The notes: generated by a model not told the origin, from the sequence alone. 64,000 nucleotides of DNA from a candidate division FCPU426 bacterium (GCA_027452205.1 DAIDGV010000024.1:636571-700570); one strand, 5' to 3'; positions 8,596 through 18,552 are shown, counted from the first letter of the stretch. Translations and numbers: made by a program.

Positions 8596-9624
8596 ATGAA
8601 ATTTCCAGCCGTGTTCCTTTCGGTCCTTTCGCTTTCGCTCCTGTTCTTTTCCACGGCCCGCGCGGCGGTAGAGATCAAGGTTGCTTGCTCCGACGCGGAA
8701 AAACCCCTGGCGCAGGCCTGGGCGGGGATCGTCCCCGAGACGAAAGTGAAGATCGAGAGCAAGAACGCCTCGGATGCCATCGATCAATTCCTCGGTAAAG
8801 GCAGTGATCTGGTGCTGACCGAGCCGATCCTGAGAAAGTCCCAACTGAAGAAGGCCGGCAAAAGGGCGGTGTTGTACCTGCCGGTGGCCTTGTCGGCTCA
8901 AGTGGTGGTCACGAACCTGCCCGGAATCGCCGAAGGCGAATTGAAACTGAGCCCAAAGGTGTTGTCGGACATCTATTTGGGTGTCATTAAAGAATGGAAC
9001 GATCCGGCTATCCGAAAATTGAACCCGGGCCTTCTTTTACCGGACCTGGACATTTTCGTGATCCATCGGTCCCACCAGAATTCCAAGAACGATCCTTTCC
9101 CGGCCTTTTTGATCGAAGAGAACCCCCAGTGGATCCTCAAAAGAGAACAGGACAAGAACCTTCATTGGCCCGCCGGGGAGAACGTGGGTGACGACGCGAA
9201 GGTCCTGGCCAAGATCCGCCAATGGGCGGGTAGTATCGCGGTGGTCGATATGAATATCGCGGTGGAAAAAGGGTTGAAGGGAGACCGGATCCGGAATATC
9301 GCGGGGCAATTTGTGGCGCCGAGCGCCGGTTCGCTTGAAGCGGCCTTGTCCTTGAAAAAAGGGATGATATTGGAACAACCGGCGATATTGACCCGGGCGC
9401 CGGGGAAGAAAGCCTATCCCTTGACCTCGGTCGTCTGGGCCATCGTGGACGAGAATTACCGGGGCGTTTACCGCCAATCCCAAAGAGGCTCCGCCTTGGC
9501 GGTTTTCCTGAAAGCGGTCCTTTCTCCCGAGGGTCAAAAGAAAACGGCCGAGCTTTTTGGGGCGTCCTTGCCCGCGAATTGGATCGATTCAGCTTTGAAA
9601 AAGGCCGGACAAGTCCAATATTGA
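8596..9624 (+). CDS. PstS-like periplasmic substrate-binding protein
   Basis: Secreted PBP-like protein of 342 residues with a signal peptide (FLSVLSLSLLFFSTARA). The segment LSPKVLSDIYLGVIKEWNDP (about residues 116-135), followed by the HRS motif at about 156-158, is typical of phosphate-binding PstS proteins. The phosphate-contacting HRSDGSGT motif is degenerate here (HRSHQNSKND), so phosphate binding is doubtful. No pstCAB permease genes are adjacent. It may be a stand-alone binding or sensing protein for another oxyanion; its neighbour is a sulfate-assimilation gene, but a link is speculative. Confidence 0.75.
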   Translation: MKFPAVFLSVLSLSLLFFSTARAAVEIKVACSDAEKPLAQAWAGIVPETKVKIESKNASDAIDQFLGKGSDLVLTEPILRKSQLKKAGKRAVLYLPVALSAQVVVTNLPGIAEGELKLSPKVLSDIYLGVIKEWNDPAIRKLNPGLLLPDLDIFVIHRSHQNSKNDPFPAFLIEENPQWILKREQDKNLHWPAGENVGDDAKVLAKIRQWAGSIAVVDMNIAVEKGLKGDRIRNIAGQFVAPSAGSLEAALSLKKGMILEQPAILTRAPGKKAYPLTSVVWAIVDENYRGVYRQSQRGSALAVFLKAVLSPEGQKKTAELFGASLPANWIDSALKKAGQVQY

Positions 9625-9658
9625 TCTCAGCAGGATGCCGGAATTTTTTTAGACCCTA

Positions 9659-10546
9659 TTAGGATTCCCAATGGCCTTCGAGGGAAGCCTTCATGCGGTT
9701 GACCAAAGCTTCCATCTCTTTCTTCGTTTCCGGCTTGGGCAAATATTTTCGGTCGCCGTGACCGGGTAAGACCCATTCAAAGTCGTAATTCAATAACTTG
9801 GACATGGATTCGGTCTGTTCCCGCCAAGAGTACCAGGCCACGCTGGAGGAAGCGCCCAGCTGTCTCCGTTTACGCCGCCACCAAAGATGGTCCCCCGTAA
9901 AAAGATATTTTCCCCGATAAAGCAGCACCATGTGGCCCCGGGTATGGCCCGGTGTGGGAATGATGGTGAAGTCATCATCCAACTCAAAAGCATGAGTGCC
10001 TTCCACGATCCGCTCCGCGTCCTTTTGCGCCCCCTGATCGGCCTCGTGAATGAAGCGCTGGCTGTGGAAATGGGCCGCGTATTTGCCCGCGTCAGCCACG
10101 TCATCCTGGTGGGTGAGGAAGATCCGGGCGATGCCGCCCCTCTTTTCGAACTGTTTGACCAGATGAGGCAGGAACTTGGGCGAGTCGATGAGCCAGTTGC
10201 CGCCGGGATGCTGGATGAAATAGCTGTTCCCACCGTAGGACTTGGGGGAATTGAAACCGCAATAGTGGACGCCTTCTTCGATCTCTAACGGAAAATCGGC
10301 CATCACTTGGGAAGAGTCGTTGGCATGGAGAGTACCGATGGAACCGGTGGGACAGGCCAAAAGGGCCCGGGTGGTCGCTCGGATCGTTTCCGGGGAATCA
10401 GGCTGGACTTTAACAAAGGAATGGGAACCAGCATCGTCGAAAATGGTCGGCGCGAGTTGGCGGCAAGTGTCGCAATCGATACAGGTGCTATCGACGAAGA
10501 ACTCACCGGCTATATTTTCGCGGACTTTTTTCTTGAGATCGGCCAT
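9659..10546 (-). CDS. Ferredoxin-like domain fused to metallo-beta-lactamase hydrolase
   Basis: The N-terminal ~75 residues form a small ferredoxin-like module: C-I-D-C-D-T-C near residues 18-24 and ACPTGSI near 64-70. The rest is an MBL-fold hydrolase with LTHQDDVADAGKYA (first metal motif), PTPGHTRGHMV, FTGDHLW and a final PGHGD. The first motif has Gln in place of the second His of HxHxDH. Similar ferredoxin-MBL fusions are known from cyanobacteria and plants. It may hydrolyse a thioester or peroxide-type substrate, or act in redox chemistry; the substrate is unknown. It is divergent from zwf across about 195 bases. Confidence 0.85.
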   Translation of the reverse strand: MADLKKKVRENIAGEFFVDSTCIDCDTCRQLAPTIFDDAGSHSFVKVQPDSPETIRATTRALLACPTGSIGTLHANDSSQVMADFPLEIEEGVHYCGFNSPKSYGGNSYFIQHPGGNWLIDSPKFLPHLVKQFEKRGGIARIFLTHQDDVADAGKYAAHFHSQRFIHEADQGAQKDAERIVEGTHAFELDDDFTIIPTPGHTRGHMVLLYRGKYLFTGDHLWWRRKRRQLGASSSVAWYSWREQTESMSKLLNYDFEWVLPGHGDRKYLPKPETKKEMEALVNRMKASLEGHWES

Positions 10547-10741
10547 GGTTGCCTATTTCAGAATTAAATGAGAACTTGGACCGGCACAGGCCCTTTGTTT
10601 TGTCTTAAAAAAGGATAGCGCGGCCTGTTTCCTCTTGGAAAACCATCCATTCCCAGTCTCGGGCGGGCTTGAAAGAAAAACAAGCCTCTGTTCAAATAGC
10701 TGTCTGTCAAGGCGCTCCGATCCCTTCTCAAGAGGTCCTTT

Positions 10742-12277
10742 ATGCCCACTCCCGTTCTATTGGAAAATCCGCTTCGCCAAGGCCTTTCCAGCGGCCGCAC
10801 CGCGCCTCCTTGTAGCTTGGTCATTTACGGGGCCTCGGGGGACCTGACGGTCCGCAAATTGGTGCCCGCCCTTTTTGAGCTTTATGAAAAGCATTTGTTG
10901 CCCGTTTCTTTCAACCTGATCGGTATTTCCCGGTCGGTCATTTCGGACGAGGATTTCCGCAAAAAGCTCAAGGATTTCCTGGCCAAGGCCAAACCCCAGT
11001 TTTCCGAAGCGGTGTGGAACAGTTTTTCACAAAATTTCCATTACATCGCCGGTGGTTATGACGATTTCAAGGTCTATCAAGCTCTTTCCGCCCGGCTGGA
11101 CGAGCTGGACGAGAAGAACGGCACCATGGGCAACCGGATCTTTTACCTTTCGACCCCGCCGAACGTTTTTGAGGTGATCATCTCGAACCTGGGCGCGGCC
11201 GGATTGGCCAAAGAAGATAAAGGATTCTCCCGGGTGGTCATTGAGAAGCCCTTCGGCCATGACCTGGAATCGGCGAAGGAGCTGAACGTTAAGGTGCGCG
11301 AGGTCTTCAAAGAGCACCAGATCTACCGCATCGACCATTATTTAGGCAAAGAAACGGTCCAGAATTTCTTGGTCATGCGTTTCGCCAACTCCATTTTCGA
11401 GCCCATCTGGAACCGCCGCCATGTGGACCATATCCAGATCACCGCCTCGGAAGACCTGGGCGTGGGCACCCGGGCCGGTTATTACGAAAGCGCGGGCATC
11501 CTGCGGGACATGTTCCAGAACCATCTTTTTCAAGTGATGTGCCTGATCGCGATGGAACCGCCGGTCACTTTTGAGGCCAATGCGATCCGTGATGAAAAAT
11601 TGAAGATATTGCAGGCTATCCGGCCTTTTGACGAGCATTCAGTCAAACACCTGGCGGTTCGAGGCCAATATGGTCCGGGGTTCCTGGCGGGTCAAAAGGT
11701 GCCGGGTTATCGTGAGGAAGAGGGTGTCAACCCGAAGTCCAATACGCCTACTTACGCGGCCATCAAGATCTTTCTCGATACCTGGCGCTGGCATGGGGTC
11801 CCTTTCCTGCTGCGGTCGGCCAAGCGGCTACCCAAGCGCACCACGGAAGCGGCCATCCAATTCAAAGAACCGCCCAACCTGCTCTTTAAGAACAACCTGA
11901 ACACACTGACCCCCAATGTGCTTATCATCCGCATCCAACCGGATGAGGGGATCACCCTGAAGTTCGATACCAAGGTGCCCGGCATGACCATGGAAGGCCG
12001 CACGGTGAACATGGATTTCCGTTACGGTACCAGCTTCGCGGAGGGCACTTCCGAGGCCTATGAACGGCTGCTCCTTGATTGCATGCTGGGGGACGCCACC
12101 CTTTTCATCCGCGGCGATGAGGCCGAGGCGGCCTGGGCGGCCCTGATGCCGGTCATCCACCATTGGGAGACTACCGAGCCCGAAACGCCTTTCCCCAATT
12201 ACGAGGCGGGTACCTGGGGCCCGGTTGAGGCGGACAATATGTTGGAGCGGCCCTGGCGGCATTGGAGAAAAGTATGA
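10742..12277 (+). CDS. zwf: Glucose-6-phosphate 1-dehydrogenase
   Basis: Oxidises glucose 6-phosphate to 6-phosphogluconolactone and makes NADPH, the first step of the oxidative pentose-phosphate pathway. The Rossmann motif GASGDL is at residues 30-35 and the catalytic signature RIDHYLGKE at 196-204, with IEKPFGHDL before it. The length of 511 residues is normal. AAGAGG precedes ATG 10742. The stop overlaps the opcA start (ATGA), and pgl follows, so the three genes form an operon. Confidence 0.97.
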   Translation: MPTPVLLENPLRQGLSSGRTAPPCSLVIYGASGDLTVRKLVPALFELYEKHLLPVSFNLIGISRSVISDEDFRKKLKDFLAKAKPQFSEAVWNSFSQNFHYIAGGYDDFKVYQALSARLDELDEKNGTMGNRIFYLSTPPNVFEVIISNLGAAGLAKEDKGFSRVVIEKPFGHDLESAKELNVKVREVFKEHQIYRIDHYLGKETVQNFLVMRFANSIFEPIWNRRHVDHIQITASEDLGVGTRAGYYESAGILRDMFQNHLFQVMCLIAMEPPVTFEANAIRDEKLKILQAIRPFDEHSVKHLAVRGQYGPGFLAGQKVPGYREEEGVNPKSNTPTYAAIKIFLDTWRWHGVPFLLRSAKRLPKRTTEAAIQFKEPPNLLFKNNLNTLTPNVLIIRIQPDEGITLKFDTKVPGMTMEGRTVNMDFRYGTSFAEGTSEAYERLLLDCMLGDATLFIRGDEAEAAWAALMPVIHHWETTEPETPFPNYEAGTWGPVEADNMLERPWRHWRKV

Positions 12278-13392
12278 CCAGTGATCCCAGCGCCCAGGAC
12301 ATCGAAAGAGACCTGACGGGGCTGTGGAAACCGCAGGGAGAGATCCAAGCCTCGGGGTTGCGGCGGATCTATACCACGAACTTGGTGGCTTACGCCTCGG
12401 ACCATGAGGACGGTTACCGGGTGGAGGGCATCCTGGGGGACGTCGTGCAATATCACCCCGGCCGTTACATCCTCGTGCGTCCCGCGGCGGATACCACCGA
12501 GGCGCCGCTCCGTTATTACGTCAGCGGCCGCTGTCTTTCCTGGAGCGACCCCGAAAAAAGGGTCTGTTGCGACATGGTGAAGCTGGTCGCCCAAAAAGAG
12601 GTCATCGAGAACCTCTATGGTTTCGTTTTTTCCATCCTGGTGCCGGACCTGCCGGTGGAATTTTGGTGGCCTGGCGATATGCCCTATTACAACTCCTTCT
12701 TCGAGCATATGGCCAAACAAGCGACCCGGGTCTGGGTGGATTCGGCTAAGTTCAAGGACCCCATCCAGTCGGTGGGCCGTTTAGCGGCCTTCTGGCATAA
12801 CCGCTATCCCCGCACGACCTTGGCGGACATGAACTGGATCCGCATCCAGCGCTGGCAGGCCCTTCTAGCCGAACTGTTCGATGGGGATTGGGCCAAGTAT
12901 CTTAAACAGATCAAGCAGGTCACCATCGAATACGGCGAGGGCAGCACACCCCTTCGCAGCTTTTACCTGGCCGCTTGGCTAGCCGCTCAATTGGGCTGGC
13001 GCCATCATCAACCCCGGTTGGCGGCTTTCACCGACAGGCTCGTGTTCCAGGGTCCCCAGGGTGAGATCGAGGTGCTTTTGAAACCGGTGCCCGCCCCCGA
13101 TGACCGGGCGGACCGTATTTTCGCGGTGGGGATCATGACGGAAGGCGAATCCCCGGCCCTCTTTACGGTGGTCCGGGATGAGGATCCCCATACGGTCATC
13201 GCGCGTTCGGAGATCAACCACAAGCTGGCTTTTTCCAGGGTAGTGACCTTCGAACATCTTCACTCGGATGATGTGCTGGCCATTGGGTTCAAACATTACG
13301 AAGCGGACCCGGTCTGGAAGCGGACACTTCAAATGATGGGAACCATCCTGATCCATCCGGATATGACCCTTGAACAAAAAAAGCAGGATTGA
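12274..13392 (+). CDS. opcA: Glucose-6-phosphate dehydrogenase assembly protein OpcA
   Basis: OpcA supports oligomerisation or redox-tuned activation of G6PDH, as shown in cyanobacteria and actinobacteria. Recognition rests on family features such as RIYTTNLVAYA near the N-terminus, PVEFWWPGD in the middle and DLPVEFWW/RLAAFWHNR-type segments, plus its place directly after zwf. ATG 12274 is chosen because GGAG lies seven bases upstream and the codon overlaps the zwf stop. The presence of opcA implies that carbon flux into the pathway is controlled at the enzyme-assembly level here. Confidence 0.9.
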   Translation: MTSDPSAQDIERDLTGLWKPQGEIQASGLRRIYTTNLVAYASDHEDGYRVEGILGDVVQYHPGRYILVRPAADTTEAPLRYYVSGRCLSWSDPEKRVCCDMVKLVAQKEVIENLYGFVFSILVPDLPVEFWWPGDMPYYNSFFEHMAKQATRVWVDSAKFKDPIQSVGRLAAFWHNRYPRTTLADMNWIRIQRWQALLAELFDGDWAKYLKQIKQVTIEYGEGSTPLRSFYLAAWLAAQLGWRHHQPRLAAFTDRLVFQGPQGEIEVLLKPVPAPDDRADRIFAVGIMTEGESPALFTVVRDEDPHTVIARSEINHKLAFSRVVTFEHLHSDDVLAIGFKHYEADPVWKRTLQMMGTILIHPDMTLEQKKQD

Positions 13393-13440
13393 CCCGTCTA
13401 GATCAGGCATCGTTCTAAAGCGGCATCCAGGAGGAAAGAC

Positions 13441-14298
13441 ATGAAAAAAAAGACAAAGAAGATTTCCAAACCAAAGGCTGCCAAGCCGGTCCGTACTCCG
13501 AAGAGAACGAAAGCTCCGCAAGCCCGCAAAACCGCAACAAGATCCAAGACCCTTCTTTTCGTCCCCGAGATCAAGGTTCACGCCACGCCCGAGATATTGG
13601 TGGAAGAGACGGCCCATCTTTTCATGCAGACCTCTCGAAACGCGGTGTTGGAAAGGGGTCGCTTCGTGGTGGCCTTGTCCGGTGGTTCCACCCCCAAGGG
13701 GCTTTTCCAGCATTTGTCCGAGGAGCCTTATCTTTCCCTGGTGCCTTGGGAAAAGACCTGGTTTTTTTGGGTGGATGAACGGCACGTGCCCCTCACGGAC
13801 ACGACCAGTAATTACCGTATGACCCTGGAAAACCTCCTGTCCAAGGTGCCGGTTCCCAAAGAACAGGTCTTTCCAGCCACGGACGGTTCACTGCCGGTGG
13901 AAAAGGCCGCGACGGCTTATGAGATCAAATTGCGGAAATTTTTCGGTGGGGCGGGTTTGCCCCAGTTCGACCTGGCCTTGATGGGAATGGGCGATGACGG
14001 CCATACGGCCAGCCTTTTTCCCCGGGTGGAACAGTTGAACGAGAGTGAAAAATGGGTGGTGGGTTATTTCGTGGACCCGGAAAAGAAAGAAAGGGTCTCT
14101 TTGACCTTTCCGATCCTCAACCAGGCCCGTTTGACGGTGGTCTTGATCGAGGGTATCAAGAAGGCCGATCGGCTGAAGGATGTGCTGGAAGGGTCCTCTG
14201 AACCGCCCCGCTATCCCATCCAATATTTGAGACCGGCGCAAGGCCGGTTGATCTTCGCTATGGACGCGGCGGCAGCATCCAAACTTAAGAAAAAATAA
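13441..14298 (+). CDS. pgl: 6-Phosphogluconolactonase
   Basis: Hydrolyses 6-phosphogluconolactone to 6-phosphogluconate, following Zwf. SolI/DevB-type motifs: VALSGGSTPKGLF (about residues 79-91), FFWVDERHVP (about 109-118) and MGMGDDGHTASLFP (about 181-194). An unusual Lys/Arg/Pro-rich tail of about 38 residues precedes the conserved fold; AGGAGG sits just before ATG 13441, so the tail is probably really translated. The 48-base gap from opcA makes this the third gene of the zwf operon. It ends 6 bases before the convergent gene at 14305. Confidence 0.95.
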   Translation: MKKKTKKISKPKAAKPVRTPKRTKAPQARKTATRSKTLLFVPEIKVHATPEILVEETAHLFMQTSRNAVLERGRFVVALSGGSTPKGLFQHLSEEPYLSLVPWEKTWFFWVDERHVPLTDTTSNYRMTLENLLSKVPVPKEQVFPATDGSLPVEKAATAYEIKLRKFFGGAGLPQFDLALMGMGDDGHTASLFPRVEQLNESEKWVVGYFVDPEKKERVSLTFPILNQARLTVVLIEGIKKADRLKDVLEGSSEPPRYPIQYLRPAQGRLIFAMDAAAASKLKKK

Positions 14299-14304
14299 GG
14301 GTCG

Positions 14305-14736
14305 TTAAACTTTTTCCCAATCGGCGACAGGCCCGGGCGCGGACCGAAAAGAAGGATGCAATCGGGGTCTATGGACCTTGGCATTGGCTTTGAGCCTGGC
14401 CGGATCCCGCTTTTTCAACTTTTTCCTCAAATGTTCCCACTCATGAGCGATCTGTCCCCGGGTAACGGATATCGCCGCTATGTCCTTAGAGGCGTTCTTG
14501 ACCTTTCGTTTTTCAAAGGAATATCCGCGCCGGTCGGCTTCTCGCCAAATTTCCATCAAGTAACTTCCGATGGCTTTCCGGGGGTAAGGATGGGATTTGA
14601 AACGGTCCAATTGAGGGTGGTTGCGATAACCCCGGGTCCGGCCTTGGAGCACTTTTTGGGCCAGGAGCGCCTCTCGCCATAGCGCCAAGAGTCCTTTGGT
14701 GTCCAAATATTGGGGATGGATGGACCAGAGCCGCAA
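14305..14736 (-). CDS. Pyrimidine dimer DNA glycosylase-family protein
   Basis: Small 143-residue protein that begins MRLWSIHPQYLD and continues GLLALWREALLAQKVL and GYRNHPQLDRF, the hallmark N-terminus of the Pyr_excise (T4 endonuclease V-like) family. Such enzymes remove UV-induced pyrimidine dimers. The C-terminal ~55 residues are very basic (RKKLKKRDPARLKANAKVHR), consistent with DNA binding. The start is TTG at 14736, with AAAGGCG upstream. The family is clear; whether this member is catalytic is inferred. Confidence 0.82.
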   Translation of the reverse strand: MRLWSIHPQYLDTKGLLALWREALLAQKVLQGRTRGYRNHPQLDRFKSHPYPRKAIGSYLMEIWREADRRGYSFEKRKVKNASKDIAAISVTRGQIAHEWEHLRKKLKKRDPARLKANAKVHRPRLHPSFRSAPGPVADWEKV

Positions 14737-14761
14737 GGAACGCCTTTAGTGGGATTCGGGG

Positions 14762-15220
14762 TTATTGGAAACCGTAATAAGAATAGGCGATATCCTGAGA
14801 ATCGTGAATGGTGCTGTTCACGTAGACTTGTCCGTAGGTACTATCGTAAAGCCAGCCCTGTCCACTACCGGTGGGGGAGCCGTTCATAACGGTGTTGGTC
14901 ACAAGACAACCCGCTGGGGAAGAGGGGTTGGGGATAAAAACACCGGTTACTTTAACGGACGGCATTTCAGAAAGATAAGCGCTCAGGTAATCGGATTCGC
15001 CAGTCTGAAGGGTGGAAGGCCAGATGCCAGCGTTGTTGCCATAATAAAGGGCGATGGCGGCTTTGATGGCACCCAAGTTTCCCTTTGTGGCGCCTTCCCT
15101 GGATTTTTCAACGATTAAAGTGAACTTGGGGATCGCGACAGCGGCGAGGGTGGCCAGGATAGCGACCACAATCATCAACTCAATGAGGGTAAAACCCTTG
15201 GCTTTGAATGGTATTTTCAC
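14762..15220 (-). CDS. Type IV pilin-like (prepilin) protein
   Basis: The short basic leader ends at Gly9, followed by FTLIELMIVVAILATLAAVA, the class III signal cut by prepilin peptidase with methylation of Phe10; Glu14 is the conserved Glu5 of the mature protein. Downstream GNLGAIKAAIALYYGNN and a Cys-containing, Gly/Ser-rich C-terminal half resemble minor pilins or type II secretion pseudopilins. GTG 15220 is chosen because AAAGGGA lies upstream and it yields a normal leader. No pilus assembly genes are in the window, so it is an isolated pilin gene. Confidence 0.88.
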   Translation of the reverse strand: MKIPFKAKGFTLIELMIVVAILATLAAVAIPKFTLIVEKSREGATKGNLGAIKAAIALYYGNNAGIWPSTLQTGESDYLSAYLSEMPSVKVTGVFIPNPSSPAGCLVTNTVMNGSPTGSGQGWLYDSTYGQVYVNSTIHDSQDIAYSYYGFQ

Positions 15221-15303
15221 CGGCCCGGTCCCTTTCAGGCGAATGGGTTGACCCACCTAATCTAGTCGGGTTTCCCTTAAAAGGGAATTGGAAAAAGGCT
15301 GCT

Positions 15304-15885
15304 TTAAAGCAGCCACCAGTGAAAACCCAGGGTATAGAGAAGAATAACGCCTTGAAAGACCATGACAAATATCAAACATACTTGGACCCAGGGCTGAAGT
15401 CCTCGACGCCAAAGGACCCTGCCGCAGAGGAGAACGACTAACCATTCCAAGGGCGCCACCCAAAGGGCGTGATGGTCCGGTTCGATATAAGAGATTGGAC
15501 TGTGAAAAACGAGGTCGCTCAAAGGCAAAAAGTGCCGGTGTGCGATCTGCGAATGTAAGGGAAGGTCTTCCAGGTCATGCAGGGCCATCGCCGCGAAAAA
15601 ATAAAGACCCAAACCGTATTTGGCGAGGAAGCAGATCAAAAGTCCGACCAAGGCTAAGGGAATGGAATGGAACCAATCGACCCAAAGTTGACGGAAATGA
15701 TATTCGCTGATGACCTGGCGGTTCTCCAATCCAACTCCGGTCTTAAAGAACAACATGGAAAGGAAATAAAGGAACATAGGAAGGTCGGGTAAGGTGGATC
15801 CGATCACCAGGGGCCAGTTGCGTTCGGGACGGTCTTTGCGGCCTAACAGCGTGGTATTGAGGATGACATGGGTGGTGGTGATCAT
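15304..15885 (-). CDS. Multi-pass membrane protein, possible YdjM-type metal-dependent hydrolase
   Basis: 193 residues with four or five hydrophobic segments. A pattern of conserved-looking charged residues inside the membrane region (GSTLPDLP, WFHSIPLALVG, ALHDLEDLPLHSQ) recalls the membrane-bound metal-dependent hydrolase family of YdjM. The start overlaps the end of the 2H phosphoesterase gene by a few bases, so the two are probably co-translated. The family assignment is tentative. Confidence 0.5.
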   Translation of the reverse strand: MITTTHVILNTTLLGRKDRPERNWPLVIGSTLPDLPMFLYFLSMLFFKTGVGLENRQVISEYHFRQLWVDWFHSIPLALVGLLICFLAKYGLGLYFFAAMALHDLEDLPLHSQIAHRHFLPLSDLVFHSPISYIEPDHHALWVAPLEWLVVLLCGRVLWRRGLQPWVQVCLIFVMVFQGVILLYTLGFHWWLL

Positions 15886-16439
15886 GGTCTTGAAGGTCTC
15901 AAAGGAAGGGTGAACAAGGTTTCGGCTCGAAAAGACATATTTTCTTCATGGATGGCAACGAGGCTTATTTTCGAAGCTTTGAAAGCTTTTGGTAATTTTG
16001 TTCTCAATGCTAGTTGAAGGGCTTTCATCAATTTTTGTCGGGATAGTTTGACCGCTAAGGTACAGTGATAGGTCAAGGCCCCTGGTAAATACCAAGGAGG
16101 AACTTCTTTTATATGGGATTTTAATTTTTTGAACAGGTCTCGGTGCAGGTCTTGCAATCCAGTCGTGACCGTGGGCAGTAAGAACAGAACGCCATTGTTG
16201 TGGAATGTTCCTAAGGCGGGGAAGTAAAGCGCTAACTGTTCAGAATTTTGAGCGATTTCATCGAGCGAACTGATGACGGCCGGCAAGTCCTCAGTCCTGA
16301 AAACCAGTAGTGAAATATGAGGAAGAGTTTCGGTGTCCAACATGAAAGAGCTGATTTTGACACGCGCCATTTTTTGGAAGAAAGTTTGAATGGTCTTTTC
16401 GGTCTTCGGATCAAAGAACAACTCAATGGCATAAAGCAT
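15882..16439 (-). CDS. 2'-5' RNA ligase / 2H phosphoesterase-family protein
   Basis: 185-residue protein with the two His-x-Thr/Ser motifs that define 2H phosphoesterases: PHISLLVF (about residues 38-45) and YHCTLAV (about 124-130). Such enzymes cleave or form 2',3'-cyclic or 2'-5' phosphodiester bonds in RNA or nucleotides. ATG 16439 starts the conserved strand (LYAIELFFD); the frame is open further upstream but overlaps the tkt terminator, so that extension is rejected. It is followed directly by the membrane protein gene ending at 15304. Confidence 0.8.
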   Translation of the reverse strand: MLYAIELFFDPKTEKTIQTFFQKMARVKISSFMLDTETLPHISLLVFRTEDLPAVISSLDEIAQNSEQLALYFPALGTFHNNGVLFLLPTVTTGLQDLHRDLFKKLKSHIKEVPPWYLPGALTYHCTLAVKLSRQKLMKALQLALRTKLPKAFKASKISLVAIHEENMSFRAETLFTLPLRPSRP

Positions 16440-16455
16440 GAAAGCTCCATTCGAT

Positions 16456-16489
16456 ACAAAAAAGGCCATCCCCTTTCGAGGACGGCCTT
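16456..16489 (-). terminator. Rho-independent terminator of tkt
   Basis: On the minus strand the stem AAGGCC...GGCCTT with partly paired inner bases is followed by TTTTTTT, 15 bases beyond the transketolase stop. Confidence 0.85.
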
Positions 16490-16503
16490 GGGTTAGGACC
16501 AAA

Positions 16504-18507
16504 TTAAGCTTTCAAGCTATCCTTGGCGGCTTCGACGACTTTTTCAGGGGTGAAGCCCAAATTTTTCAAGGCGACACTCCCTGGCGCACTGGCGCCAAAA
16601 CGTTCCAGCGTTACGAACCGGCCTTTGGACCCTGCCCAGCGGTGCCATCCAAAACTGGCCGCCGCTTCGACCACGACCCGGTTCTGAATGGAAGGGGGAA
16701 GCACCTCGTCTTGGTAGGATTTCGGCTGCGCGGCGAAAAGTTCTAAGGATGGTGCGCTGACCACCCGGGCGGCCACGCCTTCTTTTTCCAACAGTTCCTG
16801 GGCTTTCAAAGCCAACTGCACTTCGGACCCGGTGCCGATAAGGATGACCTGGGGTTTGCCGCCCTTGGCCTCCGAAAGCACATAGGCGCCCTGGAGGGTG
16901 CCGGAAGCCGCGCTGACCTTGGAACGGTCAAAGGTCGGGACCGCTTGGCGGGATAGCACCAAAGCGGTCGGTGCGTTCTTGCGCCGTAAGGCGATGAGCC
17001 AGGCATAGGTAGTCTCATTGGCATCCGCCGGACGAAGGACACAAGCATTGGGAATGGAACGCATGGCGGCCAGGGTCTCGACCGGTTGATGGGTGGGGCC
17101 ATCCTCACCCTGTCCGATGGAATCGTGGGTGAAAACGAAAATGGATTGAATACCCATCAAATGGGCCAAACGGTAAGCGGGCTTCATATAGTCGTTGAAC
17201 ATCAGGAAAGTGCCGCCAAAAGCGATGGATCCACCGTGCAAGGCCATGCCATTGAGCGCCGCGGCCATTCCGTGTTCGCGGATGCCGAAATGGAAGATGC
17301 GGCCGTTATAGTTTTCCGCGCTGAAGTCGCCTCCTTTATCGATAAGGGTGTCGTTGGAGCCGGCCAGGTCCGCGGAGCCGCCCATGAAGAATGGAACTTC
17401 CTTAGCGATGGCGTTCAAGACCTTGCCGGAGGCTTGACGGGTGGCTAGACCCTTTTCATCCGCCGGGAAGGCTGTCAGCTTCTTTTCGAGGTCCGCCGGT
17501 AATTCTTTGGTCAAAGCTTGTGTGTATTGGCCGAACTTATCCGGGTTCGTTTTAGCGTAAGCATCCCGCTTGGTTTTCCATTCCGCTTCCATTTTCTTGC
17601 CGTTTTCGATGGATTCCAAACAACGCTTTTTCGCGTCCTCGGGAACATAAAAGGTCGGTTCCTGGGGCCATTTGAAGAACTCTTTGGTCTTTTGGACGTT
17701 CTCAGGGGAAAGCGCCGAACCGTGTACTTTGGCGTTGTCCTGCAGGGGGCTGCCATAGCCGATATGGGAACGGACCGCGATGATCGTCGGGCGGGTCGTT
17801 TCCGCGTTGGCGGCGGCGAAGGCCTTGTCCAAAGCGTCGAGGTCATTGGCGTCGGTGACGCGTAGTGTATGCCAGCCATAGGACTCGTAACGCTTGAGAA
17901 CATCCTCGCTGAAGGCCAGATTGGTGTCGCCCTCGATGGAAATGTGGTTGTCATCGTAGATCACGTTCAGATGCCCCAGCTTCAAGTGACCGGCCATGGA
18001 GCAGGCCTCGTGGGACACGCCTTCTTCGATATCCCCGTCCGAGGCGATGACCCAGGTTTTGTGGTTCACCAACTCGTCGCCAAAACGGGCGGCCAAGCTG
18101 CGCTCGCCGATGGCAAAGCCTACGGCAGTGGCGATCCCCTGGCCCAAGGGGCCAGTGGTGGTCTCCACGCCGACGGTGTGGCCGAACTCCGGATGGCCCG
18201 GGGTATTGCTGCCCCATTGGCGGAAGTTCTTCAGATCGTCTAAGGTAACAGGGTAGCCATGCAAGTGAAGTAGGGAATAAATGAGCATGGAACCATGACC
18301 GGCTGAAAGAATGAAACGGTCCCGGTCTTCCCAGTGGGGGTTCGAAGGGGAGTGCTTCAGGTGGCGGCTCCACAACACATGGGCGGCGGCGGCCATGCCC
18401 ATGGGCATGCCCGGGTGGCCGGAATTGGCTTTACTGGTGGCGTCCACGGCCAAAAGGCGGATGGTATTAATGGCGGATTGGTCGGCGGCATCAAAGGGTT
18501 TCGGCAT
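16504..18507 (-). CDS. tkt: Transketolase
   Basis: TPP-dependent transfer of two-carbon units in the pentose-phosphate pathway. Motifs: [10 protein letters not shown] and [15 protein letters not shown] near the N-terminus, the TPP-binding region [14 protein letters not shown] with YDDN (about residues 154-187), the pyrimidine-domain [15 protein letters not shown] and [15 protein letters not shown], and the C-terminal [13 protein letters not shown]. At 667 residues it is full length. GAGGAGA precedes the ATG at 18507. With zwf-opcA-pgl 2 kb away, the window holds much of the pentose-phosphate pathway. A terminator follows it. Confidence 0.98.
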   Translation of the reverse strand: MPKPFDAADQSAINTIRLLAVDATSKANSGHPGMPMGMAAAAHVLWSRHLKHSPSNPHWEDRDRFILSAGHGSMLIYSLLHLHGYPVTLDDLKNFRQWGSNTPGHPEFGHTVGVETTTGPLGQGIATAVGFAIGERSLAARFGDELVNHKTWVIASDGDIEEGVSHEACSMAGHLKLGHLNVIYDDNHISIEGDTNLAFSEDVLKRYESYGWHTLRVTDANDLDALDKAFAAANAETTRPTIIAVRSHIGYGSPLQDNAKVHGSALSPENVQKTKEFFKWPQEPTFYVPEDAKKRCLESIENGKKMEAEWKTKRDAYAKTNPDKFGQYTQALTKELPADLEKKLTAFPADEKGLATRQASGKVLNAIAKEVPFFMGGSADLAGSNDTLIDKGGDFSAENYNGRIFHFGIREHGMAAALNGMALHGGSIAFGGTFLMFNDYMKPAYRLAHLMGIQSIFVFTHDSIGQGEDGPTHQPVETLAAMRSIPNACVLRPADANETTYAWLIALRRKNAPTALVLSRQAVPTFDRSKVSAASGTLQGAYVLSEAKGGKPQVILIGTGSEVQLALKAQELLEKEGVAARVVSAPSLELFAAQPKSYQDEVLPPSIQNRVVVEAAASFGWHRWAGSKGRFVTLERFGASAPGSVALKNLGFTPEKVVEAAKDSLKA

Positions 18508-18552
18508 GAGGATCTCCTCGAATGGATTCTTTACGGTGATCAGGGTCCAACT

